Notes under the pieces: generated by a model
Databases searched by the model: none
What the model was told of the DNA's origin: nothing
What the model saw: only the letters and a program-made list of their open reading frames with translations
Assembly: GCA_963556145.1 (NCBI GenBank)
Contig: OY744463.1
Location: forward strand, 930,001 to 994,000
DNA from: Hygrocybe punicea
Lineage: Eukaryota > Basidiomycota > Agaricomycetes > Agaricales > Hygrophoraceae
Reading direction: 5' to 3'
Length of the DNA: 64,000 nt
Shown here: positions 33,317 to 43,945 of the stretch, piece after piece
How positions within the stretch are numbered: position 1 is the stretch's first letter
Layout: each line of letters begins with the position of its first letter
Program-made: the position numbers and the translations under genes

Positions 33317-36300
33317 TTACGACCACGGATTCATATTAACACTAGTTGCCTTCTTTCCGTCACCCACAATCGTCCGCGTATCCCACAGATCTGCAGCCAA
33401 CGGAAGTGTAACGGATCCATCAGTCCCACCAAACGACAATCCTGTAGGAGATGAGAAACCAGTGAAAAAATCGTTGGGTGTTGGGGTCGAATAAGGGAAA
33501 GTCGGTGAGTGCGCCTCTCCTCCGTAAGAGGTTGCAAATCCAGCCGTGCCGCCAAACGAGTGCATTTCAGTTGATGATTGATGATGGACAAAGGCCGACG
33601 ACGTGCTAGTGGTAGACCATAAAGAGTTGTTTTTGTCGCTCAGAGGTAGTGATGGAGAGAGAGACCGCCGTGGCCCGGGTATAGATTGTAATGCTCCCGC
33701 CGGAGAAAACCCCAATTGATCGTTCTCTAAAAGTTCGCCATTGTCATGCAAGTGGTTCATGGACATGGACCGCGAAATTTGAGAGATGGATTCATGTCCC
33801 GATTCCGAATCCCTTCCATCGCCAACGGATGACGAGTCTCGTGATAATAGAGATGGTGCTGGCGTTGATGCCATCTTGTGGAGTGCCTGTGGCTGCTGCG
33901 ATGCGGGCGGCTGAGATGGCGGCGGGATAGGGGGTGCAGGAAGTGCTTCGGGCTGTGGTATGCGAAGCTCCCCGTCGTTGGCATCTGCATTCCCGATCAC
34001 GGCTTTGATGGCATTAAAATCGAAACCGGCATGTAATGGAATCTCAGGTGTAGATGACCGGACCTCGACGGAATCAACTACGCTCAGAGGCTTTTCATGC
34101 TCGGACAAAGGTGGCTGCTGCTCCTGTGTGCCATTGTCCAATCTGGATGGTAGCTCCGAATCCACATCCAACTTGCTGTCACTGGATTTTTTCGGTTGCT
34201 TTCCAGAGGACGTCCCAGATGGCGGTCGCGACACATTCTGTGGCAGCTTAGATGGCTTTTTCTCCTTTCTCGAGAACCAGCCTTTCTTCCTCGGTTCGTC
34301 CTCCTTCACCACAATCCTATCTTCTTCAAAGTCCGGTTCCTGAGATTCAATCACATCTTAGTGGAAAACACCAAAGGAACAAAAAAAAACGACGAAAAGG
34401 AAATTGGCGCACCTCCGGTTCATCAAAATAGTCTGCAGACACCGGGAACCCCAACTGATCTAGAATGAGCGGCATAAACGTACGGTAACTCATGTGTCCA
34501 GAGATCTTGTCCGTCACATCGACATTTTCCAGCCCAGGAACGTCTGGAATCGGCCGAAGCCCGGCGACGGTGTTGAGCCCGCCACTGGTTGCGCGGAACA
34601 AGTAGTTAAGGACCCAGTCGTTCTTTGCATACGCGTTGACATAGCGTCCAGAGACGGCAGACCGGGTCTCGCACCATGTGCGTGCGGACGCGGTCACTGT
34701 CGTGCCAAGAAGGAACACATCTTGAACAATGCCAAATGCCTTTTGTTTTGCCAGCTCGATGAGGGCATAAAAGATGACTCTGGCGCCTAGGGAAAAGCCG
34801 ATGAGCGTGATCGGCCGCACTCCCAGATTTCGTTCAATAAGCACGGCGGCAAGGACGGAGCCAGCTCTTTTAGCGCGATCAAGAGCGTTGTTCCATGGAT
34901 TGTCGATGAGGTAACCCAACTTTGTCAGAACTGGAATATAACGGATCAAATGTATCCCACGGAAGGGAAAGAAAGAAAATGACACACTGATGGGCCATTG
35001 CAATGCGCTCATTAGCGCCGTCATGACGGTTGCTTGCAATACTGTCACTCCTATCTGGGAAAGGACTTCCCCTGTCAGAATCTTCAACGCGCTACCAGTT
35101 TCCCGAATCATTTCAGGTTCCCAAAGCACACTAAAGACATCGCCGACGAGCGGATCCAGGACACTGAATGGAAGTCGTACATCGTCCTGGATACCATTCA
35201 TGAACCTGGAACCGCGGTGGAGTACCAAACAACATTTACCTAACTTGAAAAAAACAGAAAGAAAGAAAAAAGAACGATGATCACATACCCAGGGACGGTG
35301 AGGATGCAGCTAACTCTCTTGTTGTTATGCAAGGGCATGATATCGAATGTTCTCACGAGTCGCGTGCGCTTGACCATGCCATGCACGGCAATTCCAGAGC
35401 CTGTGAGCACACCACCTGTAGTGATCACAGCTGCACCCCCAGCTCCAGCGAGAAATCCAGTGGTGCCCGTGATGCCAATGGTAGTGAACGCGGCACCCAA
35501 TCCCGCGCCAATTACAGGGGCGAGTAGGCCAGCTGACAAACCGATAACGAGACCACCACCTGTAGGCACACTCATTTTAAATGTGTCCAAAAAGAAAAAA
35601 AGGGAAAAAGGCGCTGACCCAGTGTGGCAAGACCGAGCATCATATATCGCTTGTTTCTTTGAGCTTTCTGCTGACCTTTGATGAGTTGCTGATTTTCCAT
35701 CCGTTCAACGTCTTCCTGGATCTCAAGAGCTTCCGTCACACGACTTTCGAATTTGACTACGTCCAACCATCCGAGACCCAACTTGGACGCGACCCTTTCG
35801 ATGAGCACCCTCGAACGGGCATCGTACACGCTGTCGGCGATGAGAACGAGAAACAAGTCGCAAAGAACCGTCCACCGTATGTCTAACGTGACCCTCTCGT
35901 CGGCAGCGGATAGTGTTGTGCTAACGCCAGGTATTGCTGCGGTGGACGTTTGTCCTAGTACCATGGGAGTCGTCTGGAATGGATGGTGGCTGGGCGGTGG
36001 TGAGGATGGTGATGGCTCGACGGCGGTTGTTGTTTCAGATGCGCCACTGTCTGAGGAGAGGGAGAGTGTGTCATCGTCTGGGTGGTCTGGCTCCTGTTCT
36101 ACCATTTCTGCTTGTCTGCGTGCCTCGGCGGGATCATACTCGGGATTAGCGACGGTATGAGTTGTCATGAGTGATGGGACTAGATCCATGGCTTGAACGC
36201 CATGCTGAGCCAGACTCTCTATCATCTTCTGCTCTGTCAAGGCAGATTAGCGTGAAAACCGGTCTCGTGTGGGGGAAGTAAAATAAAATGCATCAAGAAG

Positions 36301-36880
36301 GAGGGAGGGGTTCACCTTGGGTTTCGAGTTCCATATGATAATACAAACGACCCATGATTTTCATGGCCCACAGCTCGGTGTTCTGGATGCACGCCTTGAG
36401 TTCCTTGCGCTTCACCTCCTTGAGTGATTGCAACATCTCTTGGCTAGTAAGAGCACAGAGGCCGACGTACGCTATGCGTTGGGCCTCGGTGAGTAGATTC
36501 TTCGTAGCCTGCATCTGGCTCAAAGGGGTCATCGCCTTGTCTTCATCGAAGAGGTACCTGGTCCGGAGGTGGACCTCGCCAGCCTCCTCCTCCTCGTTCA
36601 CCCTCAGCCGAGTGTACTCGCTCTCGTTCTGGTCGAGCTTGGAGCGCCATTCGTTTCCCTGTACGTCGACATCTATGAGGTTCCCGGTTGCGTTGGCTGC
36701 GCTGGCGCCTTTTGCGGAGGGCACGTAGTGGTATTTCTTGCGGTCTTCTTCATCAAGGCCGCTGACGAATTCATCCTCACGGACGACGGGCATATCCTGC
36801 CAGCCATCTTCGTCGTCGTCAAAGATGTCATGTCGGATTGGTGATATGACAGTCGACGGCATGCTCGATGTGAATTCCAC
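33317..36880 (-). CDS. DUF726 membrane lipase-like protein (TMCO4/Mil1 family), 1069 aa
   Basis: Six exons: 36880-36316, 36233-35619, 35559-35289, 35205-34988, 34930-34413, 34339-33317; all joins keep frame and all have GT-AG signals. The acidic N-terminus is followed by a helical region, then a Gly/Ala-rich hydrophobic stretch (GGGLVIGLSAGLLAPVIGAG and onward, about residues 394-450), which is the DUF726 membrane segment. Next come the conserved DDVRLPFSVLDP, VLWEPEMIRETG, and the alpha/beta-hydrolase nucleophile elbow IGFSLGAR, with the late GHMSYRTFMPLIL. The last exon adds a ~340-residue Ser/Pro-rich tail beginning with Lys/Arg-rich RKKGWFSRKEKK; this tail is longer than in the yeast homologue. 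Likely an AP-1-associated or ER/Golgi membrane lipase, by analogy with yeast Mil1; substrate unknown. Confidence 0.88.
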
Positions 36881-37881
36881 CAGCGTTGGCCAGATCTATG
36901 TAACCACGTGACTGGACTCATCTCTGTATTATTTTAATACCATTTATTCTTCCAGGCTGGATCGCCTCACATCAGCTTCCTTACGTGCTGATGCCTGTTA
37001 TTATAATTATCTTATGGTAACCCACCAATCCATGACATATACTACGAAATGTCAGTGGTGTTTGATTTATTGTGGATCCTTGTATCGCCCGTCCTTTGCC
37101 AAAGCGATGGCTATGATTATATCCCGGTACTACCCCTAGGTATACCTGATATCAGATCTAGGACAAAGACAGATCTAGGACAAAGAAGACCCGAACTTGA
37201 ATGTCAGGTATTACAGTGACCGTCAGTGTACCTCCGGATCCGCTACACACGCGTAACTGCCTCCACCCGCGCGCTTAGTAACAATCCGTACACGAGCGCC
37301 TGAAACCCAGTCGGTGAAATCGGGGCCCCAACCATTATTTATATATGCAGTGCTGTTTTCAAAACAGCTGAGTGGCGGTCTAAACTTGAATAAGAATTCA
37401 GGGTATAATTGCTCACCCTTGCAAAGACTGCTCCAGAGTCTGACACGCCTGGAGCAAAACATTGCAGTATTGTGCGCGCGCGGACGTGTGATATGCAAGA
37501 TAAATTGCAACAAGGCTTGCACTGCCAGCCGGTGTTACAAGGGTAACAAACACCACAGTGGAATTATGTAATAAAGCGCCAACCAACCGGCAACACTATG
37601 GCGACTGTGGCTCAGATCATTCTTATAAACAGGGACCACAGTAAACCCGACACCCTGCACCTTGTCGCCCAACGGCTTTACGTGGCCACAACAAAGTGCA
37701 CACCTTCTCTCGTAAGCCCTTTCTTTACCTTCTCTCCTTGGCTGGCAGAGTCGCTGAGCAGATTCACGCAGCTCTCGTTTAGATAATAAACCGTTGCCTT
37801 GCTGGTCAAGGCATCGTCGATTTCTTCAATATTCTCTTCTAAGCCGTTGCCGTTCTTTTTTACGACCTTTCACGACCCATC
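36881..37881. other. Intergenic, shared upstream region of two divergent genes
   Basis: Between the DUF726 gene (minus) and the Ser/Pro-rich gene (plus). Contains a short direct repeat AGATCTAGGACAAAG (about 37155-37185) and a CT-rich leader just before 37882. No gene supported; the 62-codon frame at 37598-37786 lacks features. Confidence 0.5.
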
Positions 37882-39198
37882 ATGACCACTCAAGCCACCA
37901 CACTCCCCCCTCGCCTCAGTCTCAAATCAGGACTTCGGTCGTCTCTCAAACGACCTGCTCCTCTTAATCCAGACGATCTCGAACCACTGCTCTCTGCGTC
38001 ATTGAACGTACACTTCTCACCCATCCATTTCCCGCAATCCCCGTCCCGAAACTCCCCACGCAGTGCCCATTCGCCCAATGGCCACGACCGCACAAAAATT
38101 GTCGTCGCTCCTACCTCTGCCCCGACGTCACCGTGGAGGATAGATCAGGAATCAGAAATCGGAGATTCCGAGAAACTCGAACAGGTTCAATACGCTTTCG
38201 AGACCACCAAGTTACCTGCCGATGTGCCCACCGCGACTTTCGATTACCCAATGCCATCCCAGTTTTCAAGTTCCGAGTCGTCGTCCGCTTCCGATTCTGA
38301 TGACTCTCTCCCCGAGGTCGGGCCTAGGCAACGTTCAGTCCACTTCGCGCTTCAGGTCCCACATTCACCCATCCCGCGTGCCCGTACCCAGCAAGAAATT
38401 GACAGAGCGCTTTCGTTCTTACCGGCGCCGGTTTCCTCTACCCCTCGTTCGTCCAAATCGAGGCTATCTTGCCTCAAGACGGGCTACAACCGTAACAGGG
38501 CTGCCAAACCACTGGCCGATCCTTCTCGGAAACGTACATTAGCCCAACCCAGCGGTGATGGTGGTGCCAAAATGAGGTCTATCCGCCGCCCTACGAAGCT
38601 TCTCGTGGGAGAACCTGGCGAACCTAATGCACCTCGCCTCGCGCCGCCGGGCCTGATGATGGGCCAACCGAAACTCAGCCCGGTTGCAGAGTTCCCCGAC
38701 ACTCCATCTGTGACCATAGAATACCCTTCGTCCGACGAAAGCACTGATTCCACCACATCGACGCTCAGCACCGCATTTTGGTCTTCAGTTTCCGTGCAAC
38801 AGAGCCAACACCGAGGTGCGCAGCCGTCTCCCCCGGCGGCGTCCAAGAACCCTTCTCTTTTGGTCGTCCCCCCTGCTTTGCCCTCTCCTGCGTTACTCTC
38901 CCCACAGCCGTCCTCGCCGTACCCGCTCTTTTTGTTTGGCAGGAGTGATGGTACATTTTGGTCCCCGGAGGTACCGCGCACAAGGGTGCGCACGGGCCAG
39001 CCGGACTATGCACCGTTCAGCCCTGCGACGACGGCGTTTGCTGCGAGGACTTTCCAGACCATAAGGTCTCCGGCCCCGAACGACCCTTCGTCGTCCTTCC
39101 CTTCTCTTGGGACTGCCCTCGATCACATCGACCTAGACAGATTGGTAACGTTCCCCCCCAGTGTGGAGTTGAGGGACCCTTCGTCGCCGCGTGGTTGA
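37882..39198 (+). CDS. Ser/Pro-rich hypothetical protein, single exon, 438 aa
   Basis: The ATG at 37882 follows a CT-rich leader typical of fungal housekeeping promoters. The protein is disordered in character: runs of Ser/Pro, an acidic serine patch (SSSESSSASDSDDSLPE, about residues 130-146), and two short conserved-looking blocks, LNVHFSPIHFPQSPS (about 47-61) and RQRSVHFALQVPHSP (about 152-166). The motif HSPNGHDRTKIVVAP (residues 68-82) recurs in the neighbour at 41254, so the two are likely paralogues. VHF preceded by basic residues resembles a PP1-docking RVxF-type motif, but this is only a suggestion. No enzyme domain. Confidence 0.75.
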   Translation: MTTQATTLPPRLSLKSGLRSSLKRPAPLNPDDLEPLLSASLNVHFSPIHFPQSPSRNSPRSAHSPNGHDRTKIVVAPTSAPTSPWRIDQESEIGDSEKLEQVQYAFETTKLPADVPTATFDYPMPSQFSSSESSSASDSDDSLPEVGPRQRSVHFALQVPHSPIPRARTQQEIDRALSFLPAPVSSTPRSSKSRLSCLKTGYNRNRAAKPLADPSRKRTLAQPSGDGGAKMRSIRRPTKLLVGEPGEPNAPRLAPPGLMMGQPKLSPVAEFPDTPSVTIEYPSSDESTDSTTSTLSTAFWSSVSVQQSQHRGAQPSPPAASKNPSLLVVPPALPSPALLSPQPSSPYPLFLFGRSDGTFWSPEVPRTRVRTGQPDYAPFSPATTAFAARTFQTIRSPAPNDPSSSFPSLGTALDHIDLDRLVTFPPSVELRDPSSPRG

Positions 39199-40005
39199 TG
39201 ACGGGTTTGGACATGATTAGTTGTTGTTTTTTTGTTTTTGAAAAGGATACTCTTTGTTTTGGCCCCCTGCTGCATCATTATAGTGTCATGCTTTTCTGTT
39301 GTGCTTTTGCTTTCCGTACCTTGATGAACAACATCCAAATTTTCAACATTCAAATTTTGTATATCTAACCCGACTTCCAACCCCTTACAGTGAACTCGAA
39401 ATCTCGGCAATAACTACATGGAAATTTTGTTGTTTCGAATACACTGATCAACCTCGTCCTAACCCTAACAATATTAAATCTTTTTGAAATCCCTTTGGCA
39501 CAGTCACAACTGACTGTTGGTTCATGTCAAGAGACTACTACTATCATTGATGAAGCTTTGTTGAAATAATAGCGAGGGTAGCAATGTCGTAAGATATCAG
39601 TTTGTTGAACTGATCTGCTCTGCCACCAGGGCCACTAGTACTGCCAGCACTGCGCTGAACGGGCGGAGCGCTGACGGCCCTAGTGGTAGCAGCTGAATTG
39701 ACTCGCTGGGCGCCGATCCTTCAAGGCACTGTTACAAGGGTATCCAAGGAAACTAACGATGTAACTCTGTGGCACTGACAGTAGTCGGGTGAGTATATAC
39801 GATGGAGGTAAAGCTTCTGGTGTCGGTGACCTAATAACCCGAACAGCTATATCATGATTACCGGGTTGTATACGGTAGACTCCTAGGAGAGTTAGGCTGT
39901 TGGAAATAACTTTTGTTATGTTGGTCGAGGTATCATGACAGTTGGTATCAGTTCCTATGGCCGCCCATCTATCCACCATGGCCAGCGAGCTTAACCGTAA
40001 ATCTC
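39199..40005. other. Intergenic between convergent genes, no gene seen
   Basis: 3' regions of the Ser/Pro-rich gene and the rhodanese gene. The minus frame 40039-39680 overlaps the last exon of the rhodanese gene and has no features of its own. Confidence 0.5.
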
Positions 40006-40661
40006 TCAGAACTCCGGAGCCCAAATTTCGTTGTCCCAATTCTCAACGAGGTCCGCATCGTCCTGAGGGCATTCGTTACAGCATTCATTCTCGAGACAAC
40101 GGTGTGTGGTTTTGAAAACCAACGTACTTTGAACATCGTTTGGAATTGCTCAAATCCACCCTGGAGAATGAGCACCTCCTGGGGCTTGTCATAGCCATTT
40201 AGGGCTCTCGCTTCGGTGTAGATCTATAATAATAACAAAAATGTGAAGCGACTTGTATTATTCTCTGGAAGGACGAGGAACGCACTCGGGCTGCTCGTGG
40301 TCCCCTTTGTGCAACACGAGTTGAATTTTCAACGTTCCGATGTCAGCGATCAAGGTTTTGCGTCCTTACCGCGTTTGTGAATATGCACAATGGAAGACCA
40401 TCGTCGGGATATCTTGACTATCGGCCACCAAATTGTCGACGTCGACAAGGAACTTGTTCGAGGGTGAGTTGTAGCTGTTCTTGATGTTGCCGCCTGCCCA
40501 GTCGTCATCCCGGACATCGACGACGAGGTAGTCTTTGCGTGGAATCTTATCGCTCTTGATGATAGCGGCGAGTTCCTGCATCAATAATGGGTCTGCAATT
40601 GCTGGATGATGATGACCGTCATGATGAATATTCATACGTCGCCCGAGATGAAGTTGACCAT
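40006..40661 (-). CDS. Cdc25/Ych1-like rhodanese phosphatase, 133 aa
   Basis: Five exons: 40661-40638, 40575-40370, 40304-40286, 40223-40128, 40062-40006, all in frame with GT-AG signals. Single rhodanese domain: ELAAIIKSD, YLVVDVRDDDWAGGNIKNS, then the CX5R active-site loop HCAYSQTR (Cys71, Arg77), and EVLILQGGFEQFQ; the C-terminus ends LVENWDNEIWAPEF. This size and loop match the small eukaryotic Cdc25-like/arsenate-reductase phosphatases (yeast Ych1, fission yeast Ibp1). Exon 3 is only 19 nt and codes the residues right after the catalytic loop. The first exon gives only eight residues. All catalytic positions are present, so the gene looks functional. Substrate cannot be read from sequence. 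Confidence 0.88.
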
Positions 40662-41253
40662 GTTGGTCACGGTGTTCGTGCGTAAGCTGCAACAACTCAA
40701 CTCGAGCCAACTCGATTCTTTTTGGGAATGGATGACGTACCAGACTTTGGCGGTGAACTGGCTCCCTGACTTGAGTCGTTACATTGCAAATGTGTTTCTC
40801 TAAATTTCAGAGATACGCGTCTGATTCTGCGGATGCCCGTTGTTGGTCTGAAATGCCTCACAGAAAATCATTTATTTTCCTTGGTGAGTGAGGATAGTCT
40901 CTAAGCTAGCTGTCACGTTGTAAACTGGAGGGAGTGGTGCTTCGGCAACGTGGTGTCCAGCGCACAGTCTGGCATGTTCCCTTCGACCACTGGCATGCAT
41001 GAGTTTTCCATCCGACTTCATCGAGGCCACCAACTTGATTGCGGGCACCGCAAAACACCAATATGGTGTCGCTTTGTCATGGCGACCGATCCCGGCTGAT
41101 TTTTATTATTTATTATAATAACAAGCGCTCAGCTGCCAGGCCAGTTCGTTGTTCCTCACGTTTACTCCATGCATGTTAAGCACTCTCGCTAGTCCGAGAG
41201 TGCAGCATCGCTGTATAATAGGGCGCCGTGGGCATCCCCAGGACGGGCCCACC
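40662..41253. promoter_or_regulatory. Divergent promoter region with hairpin and TATA-like box
   Basis: Separates the rhodanese gene (minus, start 40661) from the gene at 41254 (plus). It contains a perfect 8-bp inverted repeat with 6-nt loop (CACTCTCG at 41181-41188, CGAGAGTG at 41195-41202) and a TATA-like tataata (41214-41220) 34 nt before the ATG. Function is inferred from position only. Confidence 0.45.
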
Positions 41254-41928
41254 ATGTCTCAACCGTGCTTGAAATCGCAGCCTCTATACCCCTCAGATTC
41301 CCCTTTGAATCCATTCCCTTTTGCAACCTGTCGCGACCTCGTAGTCTCTCCCCATGTTCACTTCCCGCCCTCTCCCGCCCTCGCCTCGACACACACCACT
41401 CACTCTCCAACGGTCTATGATCGCGCACCTATCGCGGTCTCCCCAAATCTCTGTGCGTTTCCAGAGCGTGGAGGGAGAGTCTACATATCAAAGGCACGGA
41501 CACCTACCGGCATCACCACTTTTCCGGGAGACTACTTTCATCCCCGGGCCTTTGATGCCCCAGGACCGCCAGACGTCCCAGGTACCCCGTTTAATCCCCC
41601 ATCATTAATTCCCGACCTTTCACCTTCAGCATCCTCCGATGACAATGACGGTGTCTCCGACTCCCCACCTGGCCCTCAAGTGCCGCCGATATCCAGACAT
41701 TTTGCTCTCCGTCCACCGCCCTCGCTCGTACCCCACTCGCATTCACAGGAAGGAATCAACAATGCCCATTCGCCCTTGCTGTACTCGCCATCTTCTGCTA
41801 AAGAGGTAACTCCGAAGCGCAGAAGCCCGGGTCGGCATCGGTCGGGGCTGGATGAATTCCACCGAACCAAGAGGGCCAGCGCATTCGAGGTGCCGTCGCT
41901 CGATGACGGGTGTCTAGGAGGATTTTAG
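41254..41928 (+). CDS. Pro/Ser-rich hypothetical protein, single exon, 224 aa
   Basis: The ATG at 41254 has a strong context (cccaccATGtct), preferred over the longer upstream reading that has no good start. The protein is Pro/Ser-rich: HVHFPPSP (about residues 33-40), HSPTVYDRAPIAVSPN (about 49-64), PERGGRVY, an acidic serine patch (SPSASSDDNDGVSDSP) and a basic stretch TPKRRSPGRHRSG near the end. The VHF-P and HSP-x-x-[HY]-DR-x-x-I-x-V motifs also occur in the 438-residue protein at 37882, so I infer a common origin. No known domain. A small regulatory or scaffolding protein is possible; nothing more can be said. Confidence 0.7.
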   Translation: MSQPCLKSQPLYPSDSPLNPFPFATCRDLVVSPHVHFPPSPALASTHTTHSPTVYDRAPIAVSPNLCAFPERGGRVYISKARTPTGITTFPGDYFHPRAFDAPGPPDVPGTPFNPPSLIPDLSPSASSDDNDGVSDSPPGPQVPPISRHFALRPPPSLVPHSHSQEGINNAHSPLLYSPSSAKEVTPKRRSPGRHRSGLDEFHRTKRASAFEVPSLDDGCLGGF

Positions 41929-42176
41929 TATGACCATCCCTTACATTGTATTACTTTTTGCTCTGGCATTTTTTTTTTTTTTCACCGTCTGTCCACCAGA
42001 CTTATATCGTACACTCGTTCATGCTCTCATTTATTGTACTGGCTTTGTTTTGGAATATACATATTCGCCAGGTAACATGCCAGGCTTGGAACTGGGGCTA
42101 GATCCGCTGATCTGCTCCAACACCTCCAACACCGCATTTTGTGGTTTTGTTTTCTCGTTCCCTCCTCACTCTCAAC

Positions 42177-42952
42177 ATGGATATCACCGATATGTCTCGT
42201 TGGATTCCACTCGAAAGCAACCCTGACGTGCGAGGCCATAATTGATGAAACTATTGACTGCTTTAACGATTTTACTGTAAAAGGTTCTCAACTCTGTGAG
42301 TCTGGCAAGCTCACACTCCCGCTGAGTGACTGGAGTAACCTTTGAAAATCTTTTCAAGTGGGCCAAGAAGGCTGGTCTGATCTTATCGCAAGACAAGTTT
42401 GAAGATGTCTACGGACTCGACCCTGAGGTGTTTTCCTGCTTCTTGCTTCTTGCTTGTTTGCAACGTAGCCCTCCTGCAACCGCTGACCCAGTATTATTGC
42501 CATAGCTCCTGGGTCTAGTTTCACAACCAGTCAAGGCGGTGATCTTGCTTTTCCCTATAACACCCAGTTTGGAGACGAAGCGCAAGGAAGAGGACGCAGC
42601 GATTGCGAAAGACGGCCAGCCTCTGGTCGATCCGACTGTAGTCTGGATCAAACAGACGGTACGCCCCTTTTCTTGTGTCTTCTGCTTCAAGGGCGATTTG
42701 TTTTCGAACACTTATATATCTATATCTATATCTATATCTATATAGATCCCGAACGCTTGCGGGACCATTGGTCTCTTGCACGCCTTGACGAATGTAAATG
42801 TTGAACCCGTTGCTTCTTTTTTTTTTGGCGAGCAGAAAACAAACTCATCAGAAAAACGCACATTATTGTGTGATAGTCCAACGTGACTGTTCGTCCTGAA
42901 AGCCCGCTCGCCAAGTTCATCGATCAATGCATTGGTACGATTGGTTTCTATT

Positions 42953-43016
<64 letters not shown>

Positions 43017-43566
43017 TTCTTTCTTTCTTTTTCCCGACGCCTAAGCTAATCTTATTTGTCAAACCATTTTCACCTTTGGACTTACAACAGAGAAGACTCC
43101 CGAAGAGCGTGCAAAGATCCTGGAAACCACCCCGCTGTTCGCTGATATGCATTCTGCAGCGGCATCGGCGGGTCAAACAGCTGTGCCCGAGAATCTCGAC
43201 ACCGATCTCCATTTCACTTGCTTCGTCCAGGCCCCGGAGGGACACGCCAGGGAGACCTTGCCTGAAAATGTGGAAATGAGGTTGGTAGAACTCGATGGAC
43301 GGCGCGAAGGCCCCATTGATAGGGGTGAATGTACCGATTTTCTGCAGGTGCGTGAGATGGTCTTTCTGTTCCTTTCCTTTCCGTTCCTTTCCTTTCGCTT
43401 CTTTGTTTATTCGGCCAATCACGCATCTCGTTGGGGTTCATGTACTGACCCCTTTTTTTGAAAGGATGTGGCCAAGGTGGTGAAGGGGTATTATGTTGCG
43501 CAGTCTGCCAGCATGTCGTTCAGCATGCTGTCGCTGTCCGCTCAAGGGCATCCCAAGTCCCAGTGA
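42177..43566 (+). CDS. Ubiquitin C-terminal hydrolase (UCH, peptidase C12)
   Basis: Seven exons: 42177-42227, 42359-42427, 42506-42658, 42746-42793, 42877-42934, 43091-43347, 43465-43566; about 245 aa. Hallmarks: MSRWIPLESNP start, VYGLDPE, QPVKAVILLFPIT, oxyanion Gln in WIKQT, nucleophile Cys in IPNACGTIGLLHALTN, His in DLHFTCFV, Asp in LVELDGRREGP, and C-terminal FSMLSLS. This is a UCHL3/Yuh1-type enzyme that trims small adducts from ubiquitin C-termini. Exon 2 may begin 23-24 nt earlier, adding about eight residues (TFENLFK) that fit the family but require a non-standard join, so that border is uncertain. Introns 3 and 5 contain microsatellites. It is convergent with the RRM gene. Confidence 0.88.
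42715..42745. repeat. (ATATCT)n microsatellite ending in a 3' splice site
   Basis: About five TATATC-type units lie at the end of UCH intron 3; the final tatag is the acceptor before the exon that codes the catalytic Cys. Confidence 0.85.
42950..43033. repeat. (TTTC)n microsatellite in UCH intron 5
   Basis: About 20 tandem TTTC units within a 156-nt intron (42935-43090). They explain the repetitive Phe/Leu/Ser and Lys/Glu/Arg frames on the two strands. Confidence 0.95.
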
Positions 43567-43945
43567 AGGTACTTCGAAGCTGCAGTTACGGAATACCAGA
43601 CAGCTGAAGTTCCTTAGAATTCGTTCGCGGTCTCCAATGTATAGCTTAGCAGGACGTTCCTGTCTCTCCAGCATTCTTATATGCTCCAAATACAACCAAG
43701 TTGTCTTTTTCGTTGTGACATAGGGGAGCAAGATTTGCAGCAAGGCAACTTCGGTGGTACATGTATTATTATTGAGGGTTCCGATGGAAACCTGAGAATC
43801 AAACCTCACTGGTTCACCGCATACGATAGAATTATGGTACTGAAGATACAAACTTTGAAATTAAACTGAGTAACGGTAGCCAGAGAGACGACATCGAATC
43901 TCCTCAAGTATCTGATGGTTACCAATTTTGGGCGTCGGAGAGGGT
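43567..43945. other. Intergenic between convergent UCH and RRM genes
   Basis: 3' regions only; no supported gene. Confidence 0.5.

Noticed and set aside
42712..43422. Minus-strand Lys/Glu/Arg-repeat frame and plus-strand Phe/Leu/Ser frame
   Set aside because: Both are translations of the (TTTC)n microsatellite in the UCH intron.
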